From Nymphaea colorata (lineage: Eukaryota; Streptophyta; Magnoliopsida; Nymphaeales; Nymphaeaceae), in contig NC_045140.1 of the NCBI RefSeq assembly GCF_008831285.2, positions 16,986,370-17,050,369 of the forward strand: 64,000 nucleotides of DNA. Reading direction: 5' to 3'. The position numbers and the translations under genes were made by a program. Under the pieces are notes generated by a model. The model had not been told where the DNA came from. It saw only the letters and a program-made list of their open reading frames with translations, and did no database searches. This document shows positions 10,557 through 23,700 of this stretch, one piece after another (position 1 is the stretch's first letter; each line of letters begins with the position of its first letter).

Positions 10557-13500
10557 TCAAGAAACCGGCCTAGTCCAAGTGGTTTCCATAGTCAATGAGT
10601 TCCCATAGTAAACTTGACTAGAAGACTCATCCCAATATGCCTGTCAACCATAAACACGCTGTCAGCCCATAACATCGACGATTTGGAAGGGTCTTCGAAA
10701 CACAAGTAATCAGCATTGCAAAAACGTACCTGCCATCCAGAAGGAAGGTTTTCTGAGAGTTTGGTTACGTCAGGCTGCTGCTTTCCTATAGGTGCTTGGT
10801 CCGACTCAGTTTCTGTCTCGATACCTTTCTTCTCTGCTCTCTTCCGTTTCACCCTTTCCCTCCTGCATAATGTAACAAGATCATCATACTAGATGTTATT
10901 GGCAGCAATAATGATACCTAGCAACAATCTTTAAAAATGAATAAACACTAATGTCGTTAGCAAGCAAGACGAGAGCCGTTAGCCTCAAATGCTTTTGGCG
11001 AATTTGACTCGTGAATGGCAGATCTATCTAAGCAGAAGTAAGAAAACTCAAATATCTGCAATACAGAAAACTACAAAGATGAATTTCATGTGCTAGAAAG
11101 GTTTATAGATAAGGGTCTGCTGAAAATTTGCCCCAAAAAACCCGCAATTTTATATGAATATAAGTTGCAGCTCCTGGACTCCCAATCTACATGACACAAA
11201 TGTTATGTTGTTGTCAAAATCTACACCGTAAGATCCATAACTAGAACAACTTTTTTGATTTTCAGACCGCCACCTTGTTCTTCAACAACATGAAAGGAGT
11301 GATATCAAACGGTCTTAGGCACTCTATGACTTGTTATAGAATTTGGAAGCCTGCGTGCAGGCACAGTAGGAACCTAAAATCTTAGACAGGCAAAACTTAA
11401 CAGAAAAAACAGCTCGCTCAATCAAGCTGTCAAAAGGTCATACCAGTCACCACCAAGAGGCTGAAAATTAGCATTCTCCTGAGCCTCTCCACTCGCAATC
11501 TGCTTTGCATGCCATTCCTACCAGAAAATTCCAAACAATAAAATTTCCAGACAGATGCATGTAAGTGAGACAACTCTGTACAAATACAAGAAGGTTTTAC
11601 CTCTATCTCTCTCTGGCGCTTTCTCTCAAGTATCTCATATGCATTTTCAGGTTCATCCTTCTCTTCTGCATGCAATTCCTCCTTGGCAGCTTTCCACTGG
11701 GAAAAATATCAACTTGTCAAGCTCCAAGCAATGAAGGAAAAACTCTCCAATCTTTATCAAAATGGAACAATAATCATGAAAGAAAAATTGTAAGATACCT
11801 TATCTACCAACGAGGAGACCTTCTTATTTGACCTCAAAGTTGATGCAACAGAAACTGTTTTCTTCTTAACACGGCCTACTGCAGAAAGAAAAAAGAAAGA
11901 CCCCGAGGACATTAACCACATAACAATTCTAAGCCCATAAGCAGAGATGGATACAGGATAGAACAGAGTCAACAGATCAACCATGCATGTCTCTTACTGC
12001 TTGCAAGACTACCCCAGAAGAGAATATGTAGTAGTGATACCTTTAGATGGATTTTTTGTAGCTGCAGCAGCAGCTGCTGCTGCTGCTGCTGTGGCAGTTG
12101 TAACTGTAGAACTCTCTCGTACTGGTAACATGGCTGATGAAGCTGCAATTTGTTTAGGTGCCTCCTGTGTACTACTACGGAAGGGTGATGCATCACCCTC
12201 TACTTCAAGACTCTGTAATGAATCACATGTAGATCCGATAGCACCCAATGTCTCTTGATAGGAAATACTTCCCAAAATGTCATGGTATCCAGAGGATTGT
12301 GATACAGATGCTGAAGATTCTGTTCCTGGAGCTTCATAATATAGCACAGGTCCAACTGGGTTAGTTATCACAGAAGGGGCTTCAGCAATGGGATTCACCA
12401 TTTCCTCATAACCCGGTACTTGAACTTCAAGCTGACTGCCAACAGCAACACTATGAGAATAATAGACGCCATCAGGAACCTCAGTGGCAGTGACTCCATA
12501 ATAATCAAGACCTGGAACTGTGTATGTGAAACTGTAATGCTGGGTGTATGGTAAAGGAGGATACATGTTTTCATGATGAGCATACAGAGAAGATGAAGCA
12601 TATTGAGGCACAGGTGGATCATCTGGAGGTGGTGGAGGGGTCGGGTCATTGTCAGGAGGAGGTGGAGGAATCCAATCCTCCTCCGGAGGCTCCTCTGAAG
12701 GAGGGGGTGGACATGGTTCACCAACTGGGGCTGGAATTGGAGGTAAAGGATCCACCGAAGGTTGACTTGCAAAGATCTGATGCTCTGCAGGCAAGGAGTA
12801 GTTGGTGCTAGAGGTTGTCTGTGGCACCACATTTTGGTTTTCACTATCTTCATCGACTTCCATGTCAACATCCATATCTACATCATGATGCAAATTCTCC
12901 ACCAAGTCAGCAGTTTTCCCTGAATAAGGTTCAGAAACCTCTTGCCCACCAGTTCCGTCAATTTCAGGATTTGGGCTTGAGTCAACATGGTCATCAAGGA
13001 GACTTGATTCAATTTCTCCTTCTTCCAGCAGACCATTTACAGCAGCCTTGTTAGGAAATTTGGATGGAGAATCACAACCAGTATCATCACTAGGAACAGA
13101 AGGTTGCTCAATTGTCTTCTCTACAGTAGTACCTGGTTTCATCATGCCACTGCCATCAATCACAGAAGCATCTAGATGTCGATCCCCAAGTTTAGCCTCA
13201 GATTCTGCAGTAGAATTTTGGTGGGCATTGTATTTGCATCTTCCAGGTGAAGAATAATGGGATTCATCTGCCTTCACATGTCTGGATGCCAAAAAAGCAG
13301 CTTCTTCTTCGTCGATTATGACAGCAAGTTGCTCAAGGCGTGCCTCAATGTGCAACCAAAGTGGAAGCAGAGAAAAACCAAAAGCTGAAAGGGCTTTGCA
13401 GTCTGAAAGTCTCACCTCGACTTCCAACGAGTACTTAGACCTCCTATTGTGCCCCTCAATCGTACCATCAAGCCTGTCATAAAGTACACCCACATGAACA

Positions 13501-16500
13501 CGATGAAATAAATTGATAGAGACATAGAGTAGACTCAAACTCACAAAAGAAAAGTGACCATAGGGAAAACCACATTACCTATGCAGCTCATTTAGCCTCC
13601 CCAACAAGCAATTGCAGCGTTCAATAAGCTGATCTGACTCGACAAGCTTCCCTTTGCATTCTTCGTCCTGAATGATCTTAGCACTACTTCCTCCATTATC
13701 CAAAGAATTCTCATGCCTGCTATCAATAATAGCATCCTGCACCGCCACTTTTGTGCCACTCACTAAATCAACAGACAATGTTTGCGTTCCTTCAGTATCC
13801 ACAAATGAGTCTTCTGCAACACTATTCCTGCCATCATCGGATATTGAAATTTTCACTTCACGCACATCTTCAGGCTTTGTATCATCAAAAATGCTTGAAA
13901 GATTATTCAAAGGTGTGGCAAACTCAGATCCCTCAGATAAATGAACATCAGCAGGAGCAGTAGGTTCCCCATTTAGCACAAGAAACTCTTTTGGGGCTAA
14001 CAGCACACCACCACCATCTGTGATGGCAGAAGTTTCTCCTTCACCACCAACCGTCAACAGTTCTGAAGTCAAAGAATTTGGCCTTTCCCATGAAGTCTCA
14101 CCGGTCTCAATGTTCCAGTAATAATAACGACCGCTCTGCTCATGCATCACAGCTTTCCAAACAACTGCATTATCCCCCACATTTTGTGGTTCGGAAGGCT
14201 CCACATCAGATATTAAAACTGTCTCACTAGCTTCACCAAGTGAATCCAACATAGTAGCTGTTTCAACTTTAGAAATATCATCCTCGTCCACATTATCGCT
14301 AGCTTGCAACAGATTAGATTTACAGGCAGCATCTTCTGTGTTGTCATGGGGAGTACCTGATTTGGCACTCTTACTTTCCATCACATCATCGCCCTCTCGA
14401 TTCGCTTCCAATACCTGCTGCAGAAAAGGAATCAGTAGTTGAGCCTAAATATTATTGGAATTGGAATGACATACACAACACAGGACAGGAACATCACCTA
14501 ATTTCCTTACCTAGAATTTTGGAAAGAACAAGTACATTCAAGGGAATGCGCAGACCAGTTGCACAACAGATTTAACAAGAACAGAAAATTTTGTTAACAC
14601 AATCCAATGATTAACTAATGGCAGAAAATGCATGATGAAGGAAAGATCAATTGCTTCCGTTGACTCCTTCCCAAATAATGGTATCCTTCCAAAAAAATCA
14701 GGTCCACCCATTTAGTGAAATACCAACCAGTCTAAATATTCAAATTGAAAGAAAAACATCGTCAACCAACAGAAAGCTGATGCAGTAGTTAAAAAGAATT
14801 ACGGTCAGATAGAAAATAGATGAGCACCTTTCCAGCATGAGAATTCTCAGTTGCAGCAAAATGAAGTTTGTCGACCTCTGCCTCATCCAATTCATCATCG
14901 CTATATTGTCCAAGCAAAAGCAAAGGGTTCTCTGGGGGTTTACCTGAAACAAAATGAAAAGCTCATCAATTGAAAAGGAAAACCAAAGAAATTCACCTAA
15001 AAGTAGCTCCAGTACAGTATGTTCAATAGGGTCAAACCATCAAGAAGCAAAAAAATAATTAAACAAATAAAAAGAATAAATCGACATAAAATTCAGCTAT
15101 CCAGATATGTAAAGAAGGAAAAGAAATATTCGACCAAAACCTGCATCCATGGACAAATGAAGAAAAAAGTTAGAAAGGATGGACTTAAATTAAGCCAGAG
15201 GCATACGAACCGATGAGGAAACATTCTCTCCAGGATCTCCAAAATGCTTAGATGCTGCCAAAAGGTCTGGCAGTCACTCAAAATGTCACCATGGCAGCCC
15301 CACCAAGTTTGGACATTGAATGTGTGCAAGACTTCAGCCGCCCTACAACCTTAGAACCATGCTCTCGAGGAAAATAACATGTCTTGCACAACAGTTCCAA
15401 AAATTTCCACCAAAATAAGGCTGTTCAGGCATATCTTCTCTACATAGTCCTTGGAAGGCAAATTGAGGGAACCCACCTGAAGAAGATGGTGACTTGCATT
15501 CCACAGGGTGATCATTTTGATCAAAACCCCCTCCAGCTTCATCATTTAAAGAGGCTTCAACCATCTCTCCTGAAAAACATAAGAACTGTAAAAACTAAAG
15601 CTGGAAGAATAGTAAATGTTAACATTGAATGCAGCAAGCAGGAGTTGATCTCAGGATGCATATTTGAAATCACCTAGGCGTTGAGCAGCGACCTATACAT
15701 GTAAGTCCAAATAATTATTTTTAATTCTAAAAATTCAATTTCTTATCTTTGTTCTGACTCCTTATATACAGATTGAGTTGGAGATGTTTCAGAATCCCCA
15801 TTTTGCACCTGTTTCTCTTTTTTGTTTTCCCTCATCATTTCCCCACTTCCTGTTGAACAGGCACCGCCAAGGCCCCTAAGGGCTAAGACATTCTCTGAGG
15901 TCAGCTACCTAGGCCCACTATCACTTCTAAGTTCTAACTAGTAACTTCGTACTTAATCATTCAGAGACACTACTTAGAAATAAATCCCTGTATTTGGTCA
16001 TCAGAGAGATATGGCTACATACTACATAGTTCTCTGAACACAAGCCTAATACGGTCATCAGAGAGATATGGCTACATACTACATAGTTCTCTGAACAAAA
16101 GCATAATACTGTCATCCTAGCATAATCACAAGGCCAAAATTAAATTAAAAGTCGAACTAGCTGGTTGAGTTCCGCATCCAAAAGTGGTTGTGTTCATAAG
16201 GCTACACACCCATAATGACGCAAAAAATGTTTACAAGTCATGATAATGCTTGAACCAAGACTAACATCTCAGTATGATAACGTCAACAAGGTGACTCATT
16301 TACCGATTAATCCAACTCATGACATGAATTAGTACACGTAGGCATAAATCTATGTAACGTTGCAGCTTAAACCGGCATTGTTGAAGAAAAAAAGGACAAA
16401 AGAAACAAATGCCACATACCACGTACGAAAACAAGTGAATATTTTTGCACCTAATCAAGTGAATCCGGAAAAATGAAAAATGCTTTTTTTAGATGTTGTA

Positions 16501-17007
16501 TGCCACAAGATTTCACGTCTACACACACATGGAAACCGAAATCGACAAAGCAATGCAATCACAGCCCTTTCTCAAACAACCAGAGGCAGACGAACTCGCC
16601 TCACAAACACGACAGCAACAACAACGACAATCCCAATGAAAGCAATAAGTGTCAAAACGATCATCCTATGCACACAAAATTCATCATCAGCGACAAAAAA
16701 AAGTCTTGGAGCACGATCGACATCGGAACGCCCGCAGAGCTGAATGATTTTACAGAAGCAAACAGACTCGGAGAGACAAAGACCAGCGACACTGTTCCTC
16801 GATGAAACAGGCCACAAAGGGCAAAATTCCGCAGGAAACATGTGTTATGCCGTCTTCACAAACAGATTGACTATTTCCCTAAGAAACGCACAGAGAGAAG
16901 GAGAGGGAGGCAGAGAGATTACCAGTGGGTTCCGCAAAGAGATCGAGCTTCACACGGCGGTTGGCGGCCATCATGGCGGCGAGTCGCCTCTCTTTCCTCT
17001 TACCCAT
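10557..17007 (-). CDS. Two-WW-domain protein, formin-binding protein 4-like
   Basis: Ten minus-strand exons join in phase at GT-AG sites: 17007-16923, 15569-15477, 14943-14828, 14417-13579, 13473-12041, 11878-11799, 11696-11601, 11517-11444, 10862-10730, 10640-10557 (3033 bases, 1010 residues). The start MGKRKERRLAAMMAANRRVK is a basic, nuclear-type N-terminus, and exon 3 gives PPENPLLLLGQYSDDELDE. The first WW domain is at about residues 183-212 (VWKAVMHEQSGRYYYWNIET, then SWERP). A poly-Pro region lies at about 620-668 and a poly-Ala run at about 838-850. A Lys/Glu-rich helical stretch WKAAKEELHAEEKD follows, and the second WW is at about 975-1008 (LPSGWQAYWDESSSQVYYGN...TWTRP), ending two residues before the stop. 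WW domains bind Pro-rich ligands; FNBP4-type proteins are linked to formins and pre-mRNA processing in animals. The plant role is not established here. The exon 4 acceptor could also be three bases later. Confidence 0.88.
15996..16109. repeat. 57 bp tandem duplication in WW gene intron 1
   Basis: Two near-identical head-to-tail units of about 57 bp, each starting GGTCATCAGAGAGATATGGC and running through ACATAGTTCTCTGAACA. They differ at only a few bases, so the duplication is recent. It lies between coding exons 1 and 2 of the WW-domain gene. Confidence 0.88.
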
Positions 17008-17732
17008 CGCCCAAGAAAGGGACCGTCGCAGGCAGAGAGAAGAGGGAAGAGAAAAGCCTTATCAATCAGAACGAACCCTAACCTTCGAACTGGAGGAACG
17101 GAAGGAGAAGAATGAGATTCGGAAGACGCCACCCGCGAACTGGGAGGTTTCTTGCGCCTTTAAGCCCTGAATTTATGAAGACCCGGGAGGGCGCCTAGGC
17201 TTCCCGCCCGGGCTCCACGAACCCACCCCGCGTGGGCTCGGAACGAACCGAATCCAGACTGGCCTCCGATCCAAGTAGTGCCTGGCCACCGGGCCGGCAA
17301 TCTTGATCAGGGTCTTCTCCTTATTCATCCAAATTTAGCATCACGGTACTACAGCCCAGAGCAATATTAACGATCGGATTCGGATATCGCCTAAGTAACG
17401 AGCCTAAATTGGATCATTGGTTCGGATCCAACATTGGCCATTCGAGTTCGCTAGGATATCGGGTCTCAATCCAAACCGCTTATCCCTCATTGGACGGAGT
17501 CTTGGGATGGCAATCGCGCAATATATCGTTGAACTATGGTCTTTTCGATGGTGTTTATTTCAAAATTCATCTTCGCTCCGGCTTTTCCCGCACAAAACTC
17601 CCCCTTCCTCCCCTCCCTTTCCATTCTTCCTGTACGAGAGGAAACCCTCGTTCCTCTCAGGAACGCGATCCTCGTCTCTCCTTCTGGCGATTGCCGTTTC
17701 CAGAAGCTCCCAGGGAGACTCTGGATGCGGCC
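17008..17732. promoter_or_regulatory. Shared promoter of WW gene and KNL1
   Basis: Only 725 bp separates the two start codons, which point away from each other. The middle (about 17150-17300) is GC- and CpG-rich compared with the AT-rich surroundings, and no clear TATA box is seen on either side. Both 5' leaders must lie inside this interval, so the core regulatory DNA is a few hundred bases at most. Bidirectional promoters of broadly expressed plant genes often look like this; shared regulation is an inference. Confidence 0.6.
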
Positions 17733-20700
17733 ATGGAGAATCCTGGGCCTGAAGGAGAGGTGCTCTGCACTACCGAGGCGGAGGAGGAGACGAGCTTCCT
17801 CCACAAAAAGAGATCGAGGCGGGTGAGCTTCGCCGACACGACCTCCGTCCATGTGTTCGATCGCGACGAGGACTTCGAGACGCCGCCAGATCCTAAGCCT
17901 AATTCGGATAACCCTGAGGGATTGAAGCAGGTCCCCCAGGCTGGCAAAGCGTCGACGGAGAAAGAGGCGGGTGGAGACGACGATGACTCCAGGGAAGCTA
18001 ATGGAAACTGCGATGCTGAGGATATCGAGCGATTTGTGCTTGAAATGCAGTCTCCTGGAAGTGCAAACGGATCGGCGACGTCTAATGAGGGTAAGACCGG
18101 GATAAAATGGCATTTGGGCGATTCTGGTTGGTTTTCTTCACCCCTTAGATTGATGCGTTTTACCAGTTTAACGTAACATTTCGATTATAATGCCTAAAAT
18201 GAAAGAATGCTTGTCAGTGTAGTAGAGAACAGAACCTTTTATTGAAATTTGGCCAAAAAACGTAGTCAATTATCGTTTTCACGTGAGGATATAGTCAAAT
18301 TTTGTAACTTCGTAAACGCTAAAATATCTTAAGATGATTCAGATGATGGCTGAGAGAGAAGGGTCAGTTCTTGAACGTTGTTTACATCAGTTCAAGGTTT
18401 TGTGGCACCAAAGATAAGAAAAAATGAGAAGACTGACAATATATCAACTATTTTTGCTTCTCTTCGTTGCAATTAATTTTAGTCCTTTGTTATACCTTAA
18501 TGGAATTTTGGGTGTCAGGATAACGGATCAATAGATGATTCTTAGATCAAGCTAAGTGTGATCAAGGGTCTCCTACCTTCTTTCATCTTCACAGATTGCA
18601 TACTTTTCTCTAGAATCGCTCAAGCATCAGACTTCAAACATTGTAGTTTTTGAACTTTGAGACATGCAACTACACGAGCTCTGTGTGCCTATATGTGTGT
18701 CCAAGCATATAATTTTCTGTGTCTGTCTGTCTGTCTCAATCTATATGTAGCATTGACTTGTGTGAGATTGCAGATGCTAAAAATGAATTATACCTTTGCA
18801 CCAAGTAATAGTCACAGAAAATGCCTTTTTTCAAAAAAAAACTCTAAAAAAACGTGATAAATTAATTTAAAATTGTAAAAAATGCGTCTTTTCGAAAAGA
18901 ACGTTAAAAACGAAAAAAACTGTTTTGAACGCATTTTTTCAGCTTTTTTAACGTCAAACAGTTTTTTTTTCATTTTCTAATTTTTATTTGTTGCAAATCT
19001 TTTATCTTGTGATGTTTGTGTTATTAGTTTCTCACAGACTTTATTTTTTCCTCATTTTTAGTTTTTTAAAATGTTTAAAAATTTACCATATTTTCCCCTT
19101 ATTTTTCCCCTTTTTTCAAGCTCGCCGTATTATACCTGAGAAAAAAGTCACCGTTTAAAACTTCAAGACGTTATTTGTGACAATACTCAGCAATGAATTG
19201 GGATGATTGTGGCACTTGCATGACTATTTGTCACCTCAATGGTACTTGGCCGAGTACAGGAAGAGTTGAACCATAACAAGAACAACTAATGCTAACTGTA
19301 ATCAATGTAACTCGTCTGGTAAACATAAATCTACATGCATAGAAGAAATGGTGCGTCCATGGCATGTGCGCATTTTGGCTTTGTTTGCTTTTAGCTGTTC
19401 TCTTCTGCATGCACGTATCTATCTTTGTCTCTGCATTCAGTACCAAAACCTTATCAATGTATGTTACTGATGTGTGTCTTCATATATATCTATTTACATT
19501 TTATATCAGTTTCTAAGCACATTCTTATTGGTTTCTTCTCATTTTGGCACTTGTTAAGTATGCAGAGGATAAGTTCTTTGGACCAGTTTCAACAAGTTTC
19601 ATCAGATCTAGGGCATTGCTTGATTCACCAGCTGCTGATGATATTACTCTAGACTCAACAGCATTCTCTATGCAATTTGCGAAGCTTTTGCACTCTCGGG
19701 AAATCACAAAGACCTCATCTGGATTTTGTCTCACAAGTGACTGTGAGAAAACACCTACTGAAGATTCATCCTTTATTACTTCAGGTAATAGAATGGTGCT
19801 TACCAATGACAAGAAGGTGGAAAATAATCCCTCTAGCACCAGTCCCAACCTTGATGCAGACACTATTTGTAACGAGATGAGTCTGGTGGTGGATGAACCA
19901 AAGAAGTATGACTATACAAGGTTTTCACCCAGATCAAATGCATTGCTTGTTGATTATTACAAGTATTTTCCAACCAGTCCATGCCAACTTCCGGAAGGGA
20001 ATAATCAACTAAATGGTTCTGTGGATTCAAGCATCAAAGCTGACCCCAAATATACAGATGACAGTGAAAAAGTTAAAAGCATTTCTAGTAGATCACAAGA
20101 AGTTGATGGGAGCAAGCTTCACCACATAGACCATAACAACCCGTTTATGCATACACCTATCGTAAAATCACTTGGTACAGGGGGTCCTTCTTTTGAAACA
20201 CTGCCTCAAATAAATACTGCTCCTGAGGTGAAGAGGATCTGCCATATAGCTTATCATTATTCCTAAATTCAGTTTCATATTTTCTTACTAAGAAATTGAT
20301 TCAAGTGGATTGCAGATTATGTACTTTCGATAGATTAAAATATTTAATATCTCTGTTGCAGAATTCTGGCAATCATATTGACACTGTAGGAGTTGTGGCT
20401 GAAGCAAATCAATCACGTAAGAAGTCATCTGATGTTAATAGTGGTGTTTGCCTAGATGTCATGGGTTTGATGGATCAGGAATTGCAGAGAAACGAACATG
20501 AAGACTTAGTGGCTGCAAGGGGCAAGATTTCTTCTCAGTTATCCTCGCCAAGTCCCATCTCACATGTTTTGCCCTTCCAGTCTACAAATAGAAAAGGGTA
20601 TTTACATTCATTGGTTAATGATGAAAATTTGAAATCAGAATATAGTGGAAGTGCTAGCATGGCTACTGCTGATTTGTCCTCTGGCAGGAAGAAAATTATT

Positions 20701-23700
20701 TTCCCAGAACAGGAAGATGAGGCAGTTCTTTCCTCTGGAAAATCGGCATCATCACTGGCTTCCAAGACAGAGCACTCCCATCAAATGCCCAGGAACTTTG
20801 TTGACCATCAGACCTTGGATGAACCAGAAGATAATTTCCTTAGACTTACAAGAGTGATCCATTCTCCTGACAGTGGAATGCGTTCACCAATTTCTAGCCC
20901 TAAACTTAACTGGGAGAGTGAAACTCCATTGTCGCGAATGTCATCCTTATTTGGCTCTGGAAAGCATTTTCTTCTAAGCAACACTTTCAGTCCATCATGC
21001 AATATAGAAATTTCAACCCCATTTTTGGATAAGGCTACAAGAGAGCATACTGATGATAGACTTAAACTTACAGAAGGAAAGAAAGTTACCACCCCATATC
21101 CAATGTTGACTTCATCATACAGAAAGTATGGACCTAATCACTCAACACCTGAATTGACTTTTTCAGGCCCTGACCATCCTATAAAAGTTGTACAGAAGGA
21201 ACTTAATGAAGGCTCTTTACCAAATAACATAGATCCTTCTAATACTAGCACAGAGAGTTATCCAATGGAATTAGAACCTGAAAACAAGCAACTCCAGGAT
21301 AGGCCTGGAAGCAATTGTCCTGAACTGTTAGAGGAAAAACTGGAATCTCTATCTGGACAGTTTATAAAAAAGAATTCTCTGATTAACACTGATCAGAATA
21401 TGGCTACCACTCCAGTATCATGCCCAAGTGAGGCACCAAGATATATGCAGCAATTGTCATCACTTGGAAATTCGAGCACATCTTTAAGGGTTTCGGATGG
21501 GCATAGTAATCTAGATATGTCAAAAGATGGATTAGGCAAAGTCACCCGACTCTTTGATTTTTCTGAGGAACAGAAATGTGCAGTTGATGTTGGTCACTGC
21601 CAAACCATCCCATCAAGTCATGGGTCCTCCTGTCATGATCTCTCCCTCAGAGATGAAGATATGGTTTCTACCTTTGTTGCAGAGCCAAATTTGTCCAATT
21701 TGAAAGCCCTAAATGTGAGAAGGCAGTCACCTTGTACTACTCCTGAATCGCGGAAGAGGATCGCATTGCCAACTCTATCCAGGAAGGTAATTTATTGCTG
21801 TATAGGAAGAATGATTTTTTGCCTTTTTGGTTGTTCACTAGTTAAGTTCATTGTAGCTGTGCCAACCTTATCCAAATATTGTCAGTGACTCAATAGTTGT
21901 TCATATTTGTCTCCAAAATGATCTTAGGTTAGTGCACAATCTTTGTAGCTAAAAGTGCACCAGGGTCTCATCTGGGGTGCCTAGGCACTGGCAGCTAGGT
22001 GGTCAAACTCAAAACAAGGAAATCATTTTCCATTAACCAGAAAACTGCTTTTTTGTATCACCTGGCATACTGATTGAGGTGGCATTTTTGCTAACCCCCA
22101 CTTTCATATCTTCCCTTTTGATATTTTTTCCCCTTTTTCTGTGGAATAGGTCTACATATACCTGCCTATCACATAGTTAACTTCTAATTTTACTGCTGTG
22201 CAGCAGAGCTCTGTCTCGCAATTGCAGGTTGATGATTTGCATGGTGACAGCATTCCATCTGTAAATACAATGAGTTCCTTGCATGAGTTTGATGGCACTG
22301 GAAGAAAAAGAAAAAAAGTTGAGGTTCTTAATGCAGAGACATCTTACAAGAAAACAAATAGTGAAGGGGTTCTAGTTGGACAGGTCAATCAAAGTAAGGA
22401 ATTATCTCATTCTTCTGAGGATCATGCATCTTATAATAGGGGAAGAAGAAAAGTGGGTAATGGGACTACAACAAGGCTCGTGAATTGTGTAAGATGTGAC
22501 CTATTCTTTCTCTTCTGTTTTCTTCTGTAATAGTTACTTGTGTTGTTTTTCTTTAGTACAAAATGCTTTGTGGAACCATTAAGAACAAAACTTTTTTGTA
22601 GGGTTCTTCATTGTCAGACGTATTTGGGATGCAGTCATTTCCAATTTCGAGAATGAGATATAAAGATGTATGCCTCCTCTTTACTGTCCATAAATTTTTG
22701 TATTCTGTATCATTACAGTTGCTTTTCAGATATTTTATATTACATTATTTGTTTTAGCTTGTCAATGAGTGATCTTAGAGGTTGCAATGTGCTTGTTCTC
22801 TTTATTCTCGTTGCTTGTTCCTTCATTTGGAAGGTTTCTAGAATATATTTGTCCTTATGCTTTGTCTACAATTCATGCACTCTTTAGCTTCATCAGCTGG
22901 AAGATATGCTGGAAGAACTGCAGAAGGTCATAAAGTACAGAAGGCTATCTTCTAAGTTTCAGCCCCAGGTGAATAATGATAATATTATTCCACACTAGAT
23001 GTGTTCATGTTTAATAAGTTCCCCTTCTAACATGTAGTATTGTAACCATTTGGAGCTTTCTTATTGCAGCAACATTTTTTATTGCTAATGCTTGAGTTTG
23101 TTTTCTCAGAAAGTGCAGGGTCAAATGGAGAGTTCTAAACATCAAAGGTGACGGACTAAGTTTTCTAGCTTTGTCATGCATCTTCTATTTACTGTATACA
23201 GAAGTGGGACAATTCTCACATATTATTATTAACATCTTTTATTGCTTGTAATAGGATTGTGGAAGCAAGATTGCTTTGGTTAGAGCTAGTTTATGAACAC
23301 TTAAAATTTCAGATTACACAGATGAAAAGCAATATGTTACAAGTAAGTTGCTTCGTCAGCTGCTCCTTTTTTTCCTAAATTCTGATGTGGCCTATATTTT
23401 GATGATGTCTGTCTCTGTGTGTTCTAGAAAAACAAAGAGCAGCTGCAATTGGGTGTTCAGGAATGTCACAGACTGAAACTGAATCCATTGAGGAATCCTA
23501 GTGCACTTGTGCCAAATGCTCAGATTAAAGAATCTCAGGGTCAGTCTCCTTCAGTCCATAAGGTGACTGCAAGAACTTTCTTTTTCGTAAAATTTGGCTC
23601 TTCAGTTATCTTATGTGGTAACAAATTTTATTGTGCACCCTTCTGGCAATATGCTGTTAGGTCATAGGTGTGCTTATCTTCTCGTTACCCTTTGGTGATC

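Noticed and set aside
12009-13544. Treating the 511-residue open frame as a gene on its own
   Set aside because: It is the large exon 5 of the WW gene plus flanking intron; the in-phase acceptor is at 13473 and the donor at 12041.
17409-17732. Upstream in-frame ATG as the KNL1 start
   Set aside because: The added 108 residues look like leader and promoter sequence; the MENPGPEG start lies close to the conserved RVSF motif.
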